A DNA stretch of 64,000 nucleotides from Ditylenchus dipsaci (taxonomy: Eukaryota; Nematoda; Chromadorea; Rhabditida; Anguinidae). The stretch is from positions 62,001-126,000 of the forward strand of contig SADC01000328.1 of the NCBI GenBank assembly GCA_004194705.1, read 5' to 3'. Position 1 is the first letter of the stretch. The number at the start of each line of letters is the position of its first letter. Below are positions 33,500 through 45,384 of this stretch, one piece after another. The position numbers were made by a program, and so were the translations under genes. Under the pieces are notes generated by a model. It did no database searches. It was given only the letters and a program-made list of their open reading frames with translations, and was not told the origin of the DNA.

Positions 33500-34359
33500 C
33501 ATAAAATATCAAAAACAACGACCTTGGTAAAGTGCTCAAAATCTCGTGACTTGATGTTCACCATTGCCATATAAATTAATCACCTGTTGGGTATTCTTTG
33601 TGTTTTCCACTGCTTCAAGCTAGCAACACTTATCTATTTTAGCTAACCATGTGGGTCTTTCTTTTTTCAATGAGGCACCTGATGTGGGGGTTAAAAAAGG
33701 TTAGCTTGGAAAGCAGGCCTGCACTTTTAATTATTTTCTATGTTAAGTCTTCATTAAATGCAAAACGATCAAAACAGCTCATCCCAAATAACAGCTGCTA
33801 TTTCTCTAAATAAATGAAATGAAAAAAGGCAAAACTAAAGAATCATCACTACGTAACAATACAGGTTGTCCAATTTTTTTGAACTCTTTCTCTTGCTAAT
33901 AGCTTATTGAATATGCGTTATTGCGACGAGATCTCTTTTTTGTTCAATAGAGGAGTCAGTAGAAACTCGTTTGACACCTTGTTTGTTATTTTATCATAAA
34001 AATTTTGATTTTCGATGGTTGGTTTAAGATTTCGTTGATTTAAAAAAAAAATAGCTTCAATACGCATGTCGTATTAAATAGGAACAAAGATCACGGACTA
34101 ACCTTTCTTTATCATCGACGATCGATCGTAACAAAGTCTAATATTTTCTCAGTATTTCCCATGTGTGCTCGCTCTACACTCCTTTCTTGAACTCACGGAC
34201 GCAATTTCAGCAAGAGTTGAGTGGTTCGCCTATGAAACATTTTTTTGAAAAATTTACGAAATCTTTAAGCGACCATAGAAAATCAAAATTTCTATCATAA
34301 AATAACAAATAATGTGTCTCCTTTATTGAACAAAAAAGAGTTCTCGCAGAAATAACGCA
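33500..34359. other. Intergenic stretch, nothing recognised
   Basis: AT-rich, no exons or arrays supported. The same holds for 34,605-35,157. Confidence 0.45.
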
Positions 34360-34604
34360 TACCGTATATGCTCTATTAATTAGACACCCCCTAAGTTCAA
34401 AATCGTGTTTTTGGCATTGTGTTTTGACCCACTTTTTGATCACTTCTCTCAGGCAAGTTACCACCCATTTTGTAGCTAGAAAGATGAGCTATCAAATGGT
34501 TGGTGACTTGCCTGAGAGAAGTGATCAAAAGTCGGTCAGAAACACAATGCCAAAAACACGATTTTGAACTTAGGGGGTGTCTAATTAATAGAGCATATAC
34601 GGTA
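34360..34604. mobile_element. MITE family B, copy B1 (near-perfect palindrome)
   Basis: The termini TACCGTATATGCTCTATTAA and its inverse enclose a full-length hairpin of about 105-bp arms. Subterminal word TAATTAGACACCCCC; core GGCATTGTGTTTTGAC and CTTGCCTGAGAGAAGTGATC. Confidence 0.88.
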
Positions 34605-35157
34605 TTTAACAAGTTATGAGCAAAAGAAATAGTTCAAAAATTCGGACATCCCTGTACTAATATATTGCTCGGGATACTAACGAAATATTTCAAAAAATTA
34701 AATATATGTTGAGTATTTTTTCTAATAAAAAAAACCACCGAAAGCGAATTAAATAGAAAAACAAACTACAAAAACACAGCAAAAACTACAGGCACCTCCG
34801 GGCACATGATTGAAGTACCGTTAGATCGGACATGCCGTTATGACGGGATTTCTTGACTCGATTCTCAACTATCTAAAGCGGATTTTTCGGGCTGAAAGTC
34901 TTTGTAAATTTTTAAAGAATACAACATCAATTTTCAATAATTTTGCTATTATGGTATATGTCTGATTCAGAAATTCATCTCATTCAGAAATTACCATCAT
35001 TTTTCCTCTGTTGGTTTTTTCCTTTTAGTGGTGTTGTGTTGTTTTGTCAGTTGTGTCTACATATCTCTCTCTTCGCTGTGCTTTTAACTCGTCAGAACTT
35101 AAGATTACTAAAGTCAAATTAAACAAATATTATTTATTTATTTATCATACATAAATA

Positions 35158-35410
35158 TACCGTATTTCCTGTATTTAACGCCCCGGGGCGTTTATTTTTT
35201 CAATCGACCTCTAGGGGGGCGTTTATTAGAGTCATTTTCAAATTTTTGGGTGTTCAACTAAAATCCAAAACATGGAATCGTGAAGGCTCGCGGGAACTAA
35301 GAAAACCCAATAAAAATCGGCTCGAAAAAATTATTCTGCTCCGAGATACAAACCTCCAAAGTCGAGGGGGGCGTTTATTACAGGGGGGCGTTAATTACAG
35401 GAATACGGTA
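35158..35410. mobile_element. MITE family A copy with word TTAACGCCCC
   Basis: The ends are TACCGTATTTCCTGTATT and its inverse. Word TTAACGCCCC is followed immediately by its inverse on the left (AACGCCCCGGGGCGTTTA) and occurs twice as GGGGGGCGTT(T/A)A on the right. The core lies in the opposite orientation to the copy at 4,514. Confidence 0.87.
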
Positions 35411-35415
35411 CACAC

Positions 35416-36371
35416 ACTGATCGGTTATGGGTAAAAATCCCCCGTAAAAATCCCCCCAGCAAAAATCCCCCAACAAAAATCCCCCCAGTAAAATCCCCCA
35501 GCAAAAATCCCCCCACAAAAATCCCCCCAGAATAAAAATTGAAGTGAGGCAAATGTATCTAAGCAAATGTATTTCAAACCACGGTATTCTAACCAAAATC
35601 ATGTCATGAACACTTTTTATAGTTAAAGACGTCCCAGTGCCGATGTAAACCGGAGTACCGAAGCATGAACGAGGTAATGACTTTATTGCCTGGAGGGTGT
35701 AGTATAGTCATTGGTTTTACTCACAATACTTTAAGTATAAAGTTAACTCGCAATGCCTAAAGGACCTAACTCCTATGTGGATATCCTAACCAACTAGGTA
35801 AAGCCACCTGTATACCTGATAACTGGATATTACTAGGTGAGTATCACTGCCGTGGTAGTACTACCCAAGTTCCACCACCTAAGTTCTACCATTTCAGTAC
35901 AACTATTAAGATGCCCTACTACCAATTCTTGGGAAGTTGAATTATAGGTGTTGCTATGCTAAAGTAACGAAATAGGAATTTTGAAGCTGTTTGGTTAGAA
36001 AATTGGTGTTTGCTGCCAGCATCGGTTAAGATGCTTACATGGTAGCCTCAGGTACCCTCAGACAGTTAAGGTATTTTTCTAGCTCGATGCGGGGATTCCG
36101 AATAGCAAAACCGATATTTTGGTATTATCAAACCGTGTTTAGGGTCCCAATTTTGATTAACAAATTGATAATATTGACAATAATTTGCTTATTTTAAGTC
36201 CGGGTCCGTGAATAAATGTCCATTTAATTTCAATTTCTATTCTGGGGGGATTTGTGCTGGGGGATTTTGTGGGGGGATTTTTGCTGGGGATTTTACTAGG
36301 GGGATTTTTGTTGGGGGGATTTTTGCTGGGGGATTTTTGCGGGAGGATTTTTACCCATAACCCACTGATCA
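35416..36371. mobile_element. Fold-back with 7-8 copies of word AAAAATCCCCCCAGC at each end
   Basis: The left array (35,432-35,530) has seven tandem variants of AAAAATCCCCCCAGC. The right array (36,240-36,355) has eight inverse variants. Outer arms GGTTATGGGTAAAAATCC and the inverse close the element. The interior (35,600-36,230) carries a roughly 100-bp TACCACCT-type array (35,820-35,930) and no gene. Confidence 0.85.
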
Positions 36372-36718
36372 ATTACATTCAGAGTTCCAAGATAAAAATT
36401 TCAAAAACAATGAAATTTGCTTAAATAAGGACATTTTCGAAATTTGCTATTTTATCCAATGCTTATTGTCTTTTAGCGACAACATATAAGGTTTTGTCGT
36501 AAATTCTTATAAAATTCTTTTTGACGTAAAATTATCTGACGTAAATTCTTCAAAAAATAAGCTTTGGAATCCCAAAATAAGGGCAATTCTTATGAATAAG
36601 CGCGTCTGGGAGCCCTGATTTAATGACAATTTTGCATCCTATTAAATGGTATAATATAATATGATCTATTTGATAACATGCCATCGGACCACTTAACTGT
36701 GATTTGCCTTCTTCGTAT

Positions 36719-39700
36719 CTACATCTTCTGATCCCTCTTTCTCTGACGCGCTGTCAGAGCTGCATTTGCTGCTACAGCGGAAGCCCTTCTCAGTTTACTA
36801 AATCCTGATGCATTGTCAGATTCATCCGAAGACGGAAGAGCATATCTCGATTGGCCTTTTGTTTGTACTCGTTTGCAGCAGGCAAATCTCCATTGGATGA
36901 CAAGGAGCCATTGGTGAGGGCTGCAGGCTGTTTGAGACTACCATGGCTGATCAATCCATTTGCAGACTTAGTGAGGTTTGTTGGTGACCCCCACATACTT
37001 ATTGTTGCGCTTCAGGTAGCATGGTAGAAGAAGTTGCAGAATAACTGAACAAAGAAAAATTTTATTTACCATTTCAAAATATAATTTTGCAATTATGGGA
37101 CTGGAGAAACGAAAAAGTACTAAAAATGTATGCTTAAAAGTCACAAATAAAAGGCTATATTTGGAGGCATTTTATATTACTTGTAGTGTTTGTCACTAAG
37201 TTGACAAAATAGTGACAAATATGTGGTTGCTGTATTTGCCTACTCTTTGTGCGAAAATTTGAACATTTGCCATAATTTTATTTTTTGAATTTAAAGGGAG
37301 GGTACATATCTTGTCCGTATCTGGTTCCGCATGGAAATCGTTTGAATTCAAACAGATATGAAGGTCGCTCGTTCAAATCCCTCCGCCGCACACTTTATTT
37401 TTTAACACTTTTTCCGAGTTTGGTATCAAATTATCTTAAGTCTCTTGGGAGCACAACAAAATAGATGCACGATTACTTGAGCTAAGTTAGAGCCTAAACC
37501 TAGGTAAGAATTATTTATTTTATAGTGTGATATGCACTAAATAGTAAAATTAAGGCTGTTAATGACAAAAGATCGATTCTAGAAATGATTCCCTTCAATA
37601 AATTGATAATTTTTAGCCTTAGAACACATGGTGTTTAACTTAATCACAAAAAAAATATTAAAAAAATAAAGCGTGAGGGCAGAGGAAATCAAACCAGCAA
37701 CCTTCAAATGTGTTTGAATTTGAATTAACACGATTTCCATGCGGAACCAGATACGGACAAGATATGTACCCTCCCTTTAAAATTTTATCTTCTAATTTCT
37801 TTGCCAATTTATAATTTGTTTACCAAAAGTAGGTGAAGTAAATGGTGAAGGAGAAGTATAGGTTGGACCAGGTCTGTTGACATTGCCCTCCCGCAGCCTT
37901 TGATACGGTAGATAGAGATACCAATGGCTACTCCAAAAACCATCTGGGTTATTTGCAACACTGAAACAATTATCATGTTCATTTTTTCAAATTTAAGTAA
38001 ACCATCTCCAGCAGCACTAACCTGTGATGAACATAGCCACATATTTAGGCAAACGCATTCGAAGTGCTCTCAGGGCATAGTAAGAGTACCTAAAAACAAT
38101 ATAAAACAAGGTTAATTTTATAAATTAAAAAGTGATTACATAAAAGCATGAACAGTGTAGTTCATGAAGATAAACATCTGCCAGAGGCTGTGTGGTCTTT
38201 GTAGGCATGCTACAATATAACTTTATTGTAATCTCTGTACAAAATGTCCCCAAAAGCATTGGATACTTTTTTAAATCACCATATTTTCTTTATTGAGTCC
38301 CCCCTCTCTAATAACTCCCCACCCTACGGACCTCATCTCTCAACCTAGAGAAAATATTTTGCAAACCTGTTTTTTGCGTTTTCTTAATTATCACGAGTTT
38401 TCCTGAATCCACTTTTCAGATTTGATTGAGCACCCGAAAATCTCGAAATCGACCTCAAAATTTTCACACTTTTTTAAGGGTTGAACAATAATTACCGCGC
38501 GGACTTAATACAGAAAATACGGATATACCATATTTCCTCTAATAACTCACCCGGGTGAGTTATTTTTTTGGATCGCTGAAAATTGGAAAAATTTGAGGTC
38601 GATCTCGAGATTTGGGTGAAAATATTAAATTTAAAAACTGGAATCGGTAGATCTCGTGGGAATTAAGAAAACGCAATAAACAGCTTTGCAAAATATTTGT
38701 TCTGAGCTGAGATATAGGCCCTCAAAGTTGAGGGGGGGGGTGAGTTATTAGAGCAGGGTGAGTTATTAGAGGAAATACGGTATGTAAAAAAATGACTGAC
38801 CCAAGTGTAGACCAACACAGTCACATGGTGGTACCAATGCAGGAAAATAAGCGGCCTTTTTCTGGCCACAATAAAGGCTGTGTCTGCCAGTTCAAACACT
38901 TTGGACATGGCAAAGTTTTCAGTCCAAAAGCCAGTCACGCCCTTAAACGAACAATTAATTTCAAAGGTCGGTAAATCTGAAATTAGTTTCAAAAATTCAA
39001 AAAATTGGTCATGAATTTGTCAGAAAATAAGTAAGTTTGTGTAGCACACACCAACCTGTGCAAACGAGGCAGTGCAAATAGAGTAAGTTAGAGAATTGGA
39101 GTTGATAGACCACCACATCTCAGGAGCCATTCTGACCATGCCCATCAGTGAGAACACTGCCAAACCCAGGTTCCACCAAACAAGGCCCGTCCAGGGCCAG
39201 GGCTTTACGTGAATCCATAAACTAAAATAATCAAATAGAAATAAATACAGTTATGCATTGTACCTCACCTTTTTGACCAGCATAAATTAAGAGAATATAG
39301 ATGAGGGAAAGGCTTATGGAGTGATGCCAGTAGTGCTGCATCCAGGTGTTGAGCCAATAGAGTCAAAGGTTTTCTCTATTGGCATTACATAGCTGCAAGT
39401 GAGCGACTTTAAGAGCAAACACAGAACACCTAACTTAAAGGACTATGAAACTTTATAAGCACAGCAATTTGAATTCGCGTGGAACCACCCTAATTATGTC
39501 AATAATTATTTTGCAAGCATTTAAAAAGAAATTTCATTTAGTAGTTTGGGCTTATTCTTGATCACACAATAAAAAGACAAGAGCCCCAATAGTCGGCTAA
39601 CTTGTCCGATCTGGTTTTGTCAAGCGACGTTGGGCTCGACTAGTTGATGGCTCAAAATTTTAAAGAAATTTTGGCGCTAGTAGCAAATACCCCCCCCCCT

Positions 39701-42530
39701 CCCGAAAATCCGACCTTTTAAAATTGCTGTAACTACCCTTGCAAACAACAAGTTTATGCTTAGCCCTTAGGCTTAGGGTAGGCCAGCGTACGGTAGTTGT
39801 AACTAATAAAGAGTTTACGCATATCTTCGCGGTCTGGGACATAATTTGGATAGTTTTTACTTAAGTAAAAAAGGTGAAAATTGTGGGGGGGGGTGGTATT
39901 CGCTACTAGGGTCAAAATTTTAAATAATAAACGAAAAATAATTCAAAAAAATTGTCGTTGTAATTAGCGCGTAGAGGCGTTTGGCCCCTTTTTCCCATTT
40001 GGGAAAAAAGGGCCAAACGCCTTAATAAGGCGTTTGGCCCCTTTTTTCCCGAATTTCAAATTTTTTATGTGGCGCCATTTTAAACTCGTCATAATTTTGT
40101 TATTTAGTGTGGATAATCAATTTGAACAGTGGGGCCTTGATGATTCGGCAACCTAGTGTGTATTTTTTCGGGAATTCGTATCTTAAAAAAATTGAGAGTG
40201 GAGCGGAATATTAAAGTCATCAGCCCTAATTTTGATAATGGTCACTATGTCTCCAGTGTTTGTTCTTGTTTAGATGTCAGACAAGAAATGAAAGAATAGG
40301 ACGTTTCAGTTTATAACCTCTTTGTTGTTGATATTATGGTTGGTATTATGTTTGCTTGAATTGGTATGTTATGGTTAACGGAATAAAGTTTTTTGTCTTA
40401 TTCAGTTCTTTTGATACTATACGAAAAAAACAAATGAAGGCTACAGCAACTTCATCCGTTCCGAAAAGAAAAACACTGGCCACCGCTTTTATTTTTGTTC
40501 CGACATCTTCATGCCGGTTCTAGTGCAGATCGGGTGCTCCCAAAAAAATCATCAGGGGGTACCGAGGCAAAAAAACATGGAAAATCAATAGGGGGACAAG
40601 ATGCCTATCATCGAGAAAAAACAATGAAATCATCAAGGCCCACTGTACAAATTGATTATCCACACTAAATAACAAAATTATGACGAGTTTGAAATGGCGC
40701 CACATAAAAAATTTGAAATTCGGGAAAAAAGGGGCCAAACGCCTTATTAAGGCGTTTGGTCCCTTTTTCCCAAATGGGAAAAAGGGGCCAAAAGGCTACG
40801 CACCGTAATTAGGGTGGTCTAGCGCTAATCCGTATTTTGCAAATTGCTGTGTTTCCTTTAATGTTCAATTCTTCATCAAAATAAATTCAGATGAAAATGT
40901 CAAATGCACTGATTGGAACTAGGCTTAGCATTTTAAATCCAATGCGTGAAGTAAAATCGGGATTTTGAAAAACTGAGGTACTCTGGATTTCTCGCTAGAC
41001 AAAAACGGGAATCTCTACGTGATTTGGGGTTAAATTCTACGCAAAATTTGTTAGTTTCCAAATGACTGTTAAAAGTATCTGTTATTATTTCGATAAATCG
41101 GGGCACTTTTAACACGGGAACGGCTGTACGTCCTGATGGTATGTCTTTGTGCAGAATTTCACGCTGAGCACGATGGTGAAAAAAAAATTGGAAAAAAGTA
41201 ACTCTACGGTGGTCAGCGGCCTTTGCGAACCATCAATGTCACGACTTCTGCCTATGCCACTTCAAAGAGGTAAAAATGCCACTGTTTTAATATATTTTTT
41301 ATATTTCATGTGCAAAAGAAAGCGCAGATTGCGAGCTTTCAAATGACATATTGTGGAGGTATTTATGACAATCATATGATAATTTTTGGCTCACAGAAAC
41401 CATTGTGTTTTTTTTTTTCAAAAACGTTGTTCATACAAAAATATGTACAAATAAATGTGGAAACGCCGTTTTTTTAATTTATGGTTGATACTGTTTGATA
41501 GAGCAAGAAAAACTGCACCAGATAGTGCTTTAAGTAGCCTGCAACCAAGCTTTTTGAGTGTTTAGCAAAGGTTCAAAAGTAAATCCCAAAATGCATCTTG
41601 ACCTAAAACTTCGATTTCGCTGCATAAATCTGAAATTCTGACACCTGATTCGTGTTCAGTATGGTCGATTTACTTGGGAAACTGTCAACTGATTATCACA
41701 ATCATTGTCAAATTTCAAATTCCGCTCGAGACAAAAAAAATTTAAATTCAAAATTTTTCAAATTTCAAATAATTTTTGTCTCGAGCGGAATTTGAAATTT
41801 GACAATGATTGTGATAATCAATTGACAGTTTTTTAAGTAAATCGACCATGCTGAACTCGAATCAAGTGTCAGAATTTCAGATTTATGTAGCAAAATCGAA
41901 GTTTCAGGTCAAGATGCCTTTTGGGATATACTTTTGAACCTTTGCTCAACACTCGAAAAGCTTGATTGCAGGCTACTTTAAATCACTGTCTGGTGCAGTT
42001 TTTCTTGCTCTGTCGAACAGTATCAACCATGAACTTAAAAACGCGTTTCCACATTTATTTGTACATATTTTTGTATGAACAACGTTTTTGAAAAAAACCA
42101 CAATGGTTACTGTGAGCCAAAAATTTTTCATATGATTGTCATAAATACCTCCACAATATGTCATTTGAAAGCTCGCAATCTGCGCTTTCTTTTGCACATG
42201 AAATATAAAAAATATGTTAAAACAGTGGCATTCTTTACTCTTTGAAGTGGCATAGGCAAAAGTCGTGACATTGATGGTTCGCAAAGGCCGCTGACCACTG
42301 TAGAGTTTTTTTTTTCAATTTTTTTTTCACCATCGTGCTCAGCGTGAAATTCTGCACAAAGACATACCATCAGACGTACAGCCGTTCCCGTGTTAAGTCA
42401 AATATATCAATGGTAGAAACAGTTTAGTTTCCAAAGAATTCTCATGGACTCTTAAATTATTAGTTGACAATTTAATAGCATACCTGTAATTGTCCATGCC
42501 ATACCTTGGCCAATAGTCATACTGAGCCAT
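36719..42530 (-). CDS. elo: ELOVL6-type very-long-chain fatty acid elongase (ELO family)
   Basis: Eight exons: 42,530-42,484 (start [15 protein letters not shown]), 39,392-39,269, 39,221-39,056, 38,976-38,801, 38,209-38,140, 38,089-38,022, 37,960-37,824 and 37,044-36,719. Condenses malonyl-CoA with acyl-CoA in the ER membrane. Exon 2 has a membrane span ([15 protein letters not shown]). Exon 4 encodes [20 protein letters not shown] and the catalytic box LHWYHH. Exons 5-7 give [28 protein letters not shown] and [19 protein letters not shown]. This order matches ELOVL6-like elongases at near full length. A Ser/Asn-rich tail follows [12 protein letters not shown], longer than usual. Single-base frame slips occur at about 38,178, 37,897 and 36,984. 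Intron 1 (3.1 kb) holds two large palindromes, and MITEs lie in introns 4 and 7. Confidence 0.88.
37290..37784. mobile_element. Fold-back element with tRNA-like B-box motifs in both arms
   Basis: The ends TTTAAAGGGAGGGTACATAT and its inverse extend through TCCGCATGGAAATCG. Inside each arm, pointing inward, lies a tRNA T-arm-like block. Left: GGTCGCTCGTTCAAATCCCT (37,363-37,382). Right, read on the minus strand: GGTTGCTGGTTTGATTTCCT. Each is followed by a C-rich acceptor-like stretch and a T-run. The element lies in ELO intron 7. Confidence 0.75.
38277..38524. mobile_element. MITE family A copy (decayed) with word AACTCCCC
   Basis: Core in the same orientation as 4,514 (GATTGAGCACCCGAAAATCTC). 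The termini are partly degraded (ACCATATTTTCTTTATT / ATACAGAAAATACGG) and the word pair at the right is divergent (ATTACCGCGCGGACTTAAT). Abuts the next copy. Confidence 0.7.
38526..38782. mobile_element. MITE family A copy with word TAACTCACCC
   Basis: The ends are TACCATATTTCCTCTAATA and its inverse. The left side has AACTCACCCGGGTGAGTT; the right has GGTGAGTTATTAGAGC and GGGTGAGTTATTAGAGG. So the word occurs four times. It ends 12 bp before the donor motif of ELO exon 4. Confidence 0.88.
39957..40813. mobile_element. Large palindrome with word AGGCGTTTGGCC
   Basis: Each arm of about 185 bp opens with two or three copies of (A)AGGCGTTTGGCCCCTTTTT and inverse forms, followed by shared arm sequence (TGTGGCGCCATTTTAAACTC, TTAGTGTGGATAATCAATTT). 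The loop (40,150-40,600) has no ORF of note. Lies in ELO intron 1. A related word occurs at 10,140-10,215. Confidence 0.85.
41109..42396. mobile_element. 1.29-kb TTAA-flanked palindrome
   Basis: TTAA at 41,109-41,112 and 42,393-42,396 bounds arms of about 600 bp beginning CACGGGAACGGCTGTACGTC. The arms are nearly perfect inverses (for example GGTCAGCGGCCTTTGCGAAC and its mirror) and meet at about 41,750. It has no transposase. The ends resemble the 126-bp element at 9,482-9,607, and the TTAA flanks suggest a piggyBac-type mobiliser. Confidence 0.85.
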
Positions 42531-42539
42531 GTTTAACGA

Positions 42540-45384
42540 AAATACAATTTAAATTAGAGAATTGAGATCAGACACAAGGAAATGGTGATTGGCAATTGGC
42601 CTGTCCAGCTAATAGGGAAATAAAATGATGCACCTAAAACAGCATAATCACATTAGCATCAGATGAATAATGGTGAGTAGGGAGGGACTAGGCTCATAGC
42701 GGAAGTGGAGCCACCAAACGACAATAAAAAACAAGTTGATGGTTGGGTGTGTATGTATGAAAGACATCAGCCGATGGTTCGGCTAAAAAGTGGGCCTGCT
42801 CGCCACTATTTCTAAAGCTTTGTGTTTGCATTGGGTGAAAGTGGGCTAACCAATGAATCTAAATGATTCATACCCTGGCTGAGACAGACCTTGATTTGTT
42901 TGAAAAACGTATTTGCCTCATTCAAGCTATTTTTGTAAAGTGGTGTTTAAAAAGTTAGGCAAAAACTTGAAAGTTACTCAAATTTTTTTAAAATTCATTT
43001 AATTTGTACTAGAATTGCTGGATGTAAATATTTCCACAAATATTCTGGAATGTGCCCGATAATATGGCTCAGAGATCTGTCGAAATTGTCCATGATCGTT
43101 TATAACTTTTTTGCAATATTTTTTAGTTAATTGAAGCCTTGCAGACTCCCAGCCTATGCAAGCAAAAACAATTTATATTAGCTTTTGAGCGTACAAAAAT
43201 TGATAGCTTGTCAAATCTGGCCTATTTTTGGTGTTTTTGTTTCAAAATTATATTTAGAAAGGAATAATTCTGAGTAAAAAGTCAAACATTTAGAACACGC
43301 ATAACGGGAGACCACGTCATAGTCATAACTGAAAACATAAAAACGAAAAAACAGTAGGGGGATGAAGGCGAAAAATGAGCCAGATACGACAATATGGCAG
43401 AATTGAAGTTTTTTCCAAAATTAGAAATAAAAAAATTGGCTCCTGATAAACTTTTGGAAGTTTTCTAAAAAAATAGAAAAATTCTAAATTTGCCTTATTT
43501 GGCTAGCCTAAGCTTGGCTATTAATAGCAAAATTTTAACTTATAACAAAAAGTTTGTAGAATTTGGTGGGATGAAAGGGTATTTTCGTGTGTTAAAACAA
43601 TTTGAGCCAATTTTTAAAAATTCTAGCAAATAAAAATAAAATTTTTAAATTTAGAGAACATTCTAAAGCACAGCTGGCGAGACTAATAGGTACAAACAAG
43701 AAGGCCATGAGCACTATTTAAATCAATTTAAAAGTTTGTAGTTTCCTGTCTAGAACCTTTTTTGGTCCATCTGAAACAAGGTCAATTAGAAATGGCTACA
43801 AGCTACAACAAAGCAACAATAAAACAAAAGGTGATATAACCTAAAAGTTTCAAAAGGGTTACTAAACATTACGATAGCACCAAAAAAAAACAAAGTACAC
43901 AATACATCAAGACTACAAACTTATTAATTGAAAACAACCTTTTTGTTCTAGAGCTCAAAATGGTACATGGGCCGGTTTAATGACAGCCACTGTTTCGGAT
44001 CAAGAAAATAGAAAAAATTGTAATTTTTTTAAATTAAAATTTTCAAAAAATGCTGGTAAAATGTAACAATGGCGAAAAAGTTAAGATAGCGAAAGGCTGT
44101 AAAATTATTACCTGCAAAATATCAAAAAATACCCAAACAGAATTAAAAACCAATGGGCATAACCTTTTTTGCAGCTGATTTTCCCGCTTTTGTAACTGAT
44201 TTAAAAAGGAATAAATCAGCTTCAAAAAAGGCATGCCCAAAACAAATATGAGAAACAAAGCTTAAGCTTTTTATCGCAACTAAACCTGCTTTCTCTGCAC
44301 AATTTTGTCGCGGGCAATAACAACTACAAAGTTTTGAATTGAAAAGACAAACAGAAACTCTAATTTATTATGCAGGCGAGGGTGGAAAACAGTTATCTCC
44401 CATAACAATTTTTCGTTTGCAAAAGAAGTTAAAAAACAGAAACATTCCTTAACGTAATAAAAAAACGTGAATATGCTTGAAAATACTAACTATTCAACAG
44501 AAACAGTAAAATTTTCTATAATATTTTATCTATGGTGTTTTTATACGATGTTTTGAATATTTTTGCCAGAAATTCATTTTTCGCGAAAATTTGTCTTGTG
44601 GGGGTTACATTTTTGGGGTTATATTAACTTTACTAAGGTTACATTTTGGGTTTCAAACAATTTTAGGTTTCTTTTAACCAAACAATCACACCCCCATAGC
44701 TAATTTTAGTTTAAAATGCTTAAAACATGGTAGAAACAAAGCAGAAAAAATATTCGGTCATTATTAGAATTTTTTTGCACAGTGAGGTATTTGACCCTAC
44801 CCTCCACGGAAATATTAAAATATTAGCTTATTATCAGGACAACATGATTTTATTAAAAAATTTCAATCAATTATACCTCCCCAGCATGAGGCTAATGCAG
44901 AATTTGAACATCATCACTATTCCGTCCATTTGTGCAGTAGCAGCAATAGTAGTGACCTCAAAAGAGGGCTGCAAAGCAACAGCAGCGACAAAGGAGCTAT
45001 CCAGTCATGTAATCTACATCCAATGACCAACCCCATTATAACCATTGAGTGCGAATTTCACAGCAGTTGATGCAATTTTCAATAGTACTTATTATTGAGC
45101 AAATAAACACAAACACGTTTAAATAAAGGTATAACAAAGATGCAGGGCCAAACAAGTGAATACAGTCAAACCCAATATCATTAGGGTGATGTTACGCAGG
45201 CATTTTTTTTAAGATGCAGAAGTTTTGAATTAGGAAATGTTTTCCGAAAAAAACGTTTTTTTTGGGAGACGTCTATACCTTCAACATTTTTATAAAAGAC
45301 TTTCTTATAAGCGAGGCTGTTAAAACGGCGTGGCAAGACTGGAGAAATAAAATTTGAAATCATATGATTTTAAAATGGGTCCAG
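42540..45384. other. Upstream region of the elongase gene, nothing recognised
   Basis: AT-rich sequence without supported exons. The ORF at 44,727-45,026 has repeat-like composition and no recognised domain. Any ELO promoter should lie just above 42,530, but no TATA box is evident. Confidence 0.45.

Noticed and set aside
37371..37400. A genuine tRNA gene at the T-arm-like sequence
   Set aside because: No complete cloverleaf with anticodon and D arm can be drawn; the block is repeated inverted in the other arm, so it is treated as part of the element.
44727..45026. 99-codon ORF
   Set aside because: Biased AT-rich composition, no domain, no splice context, and no similarity to anything recognised.
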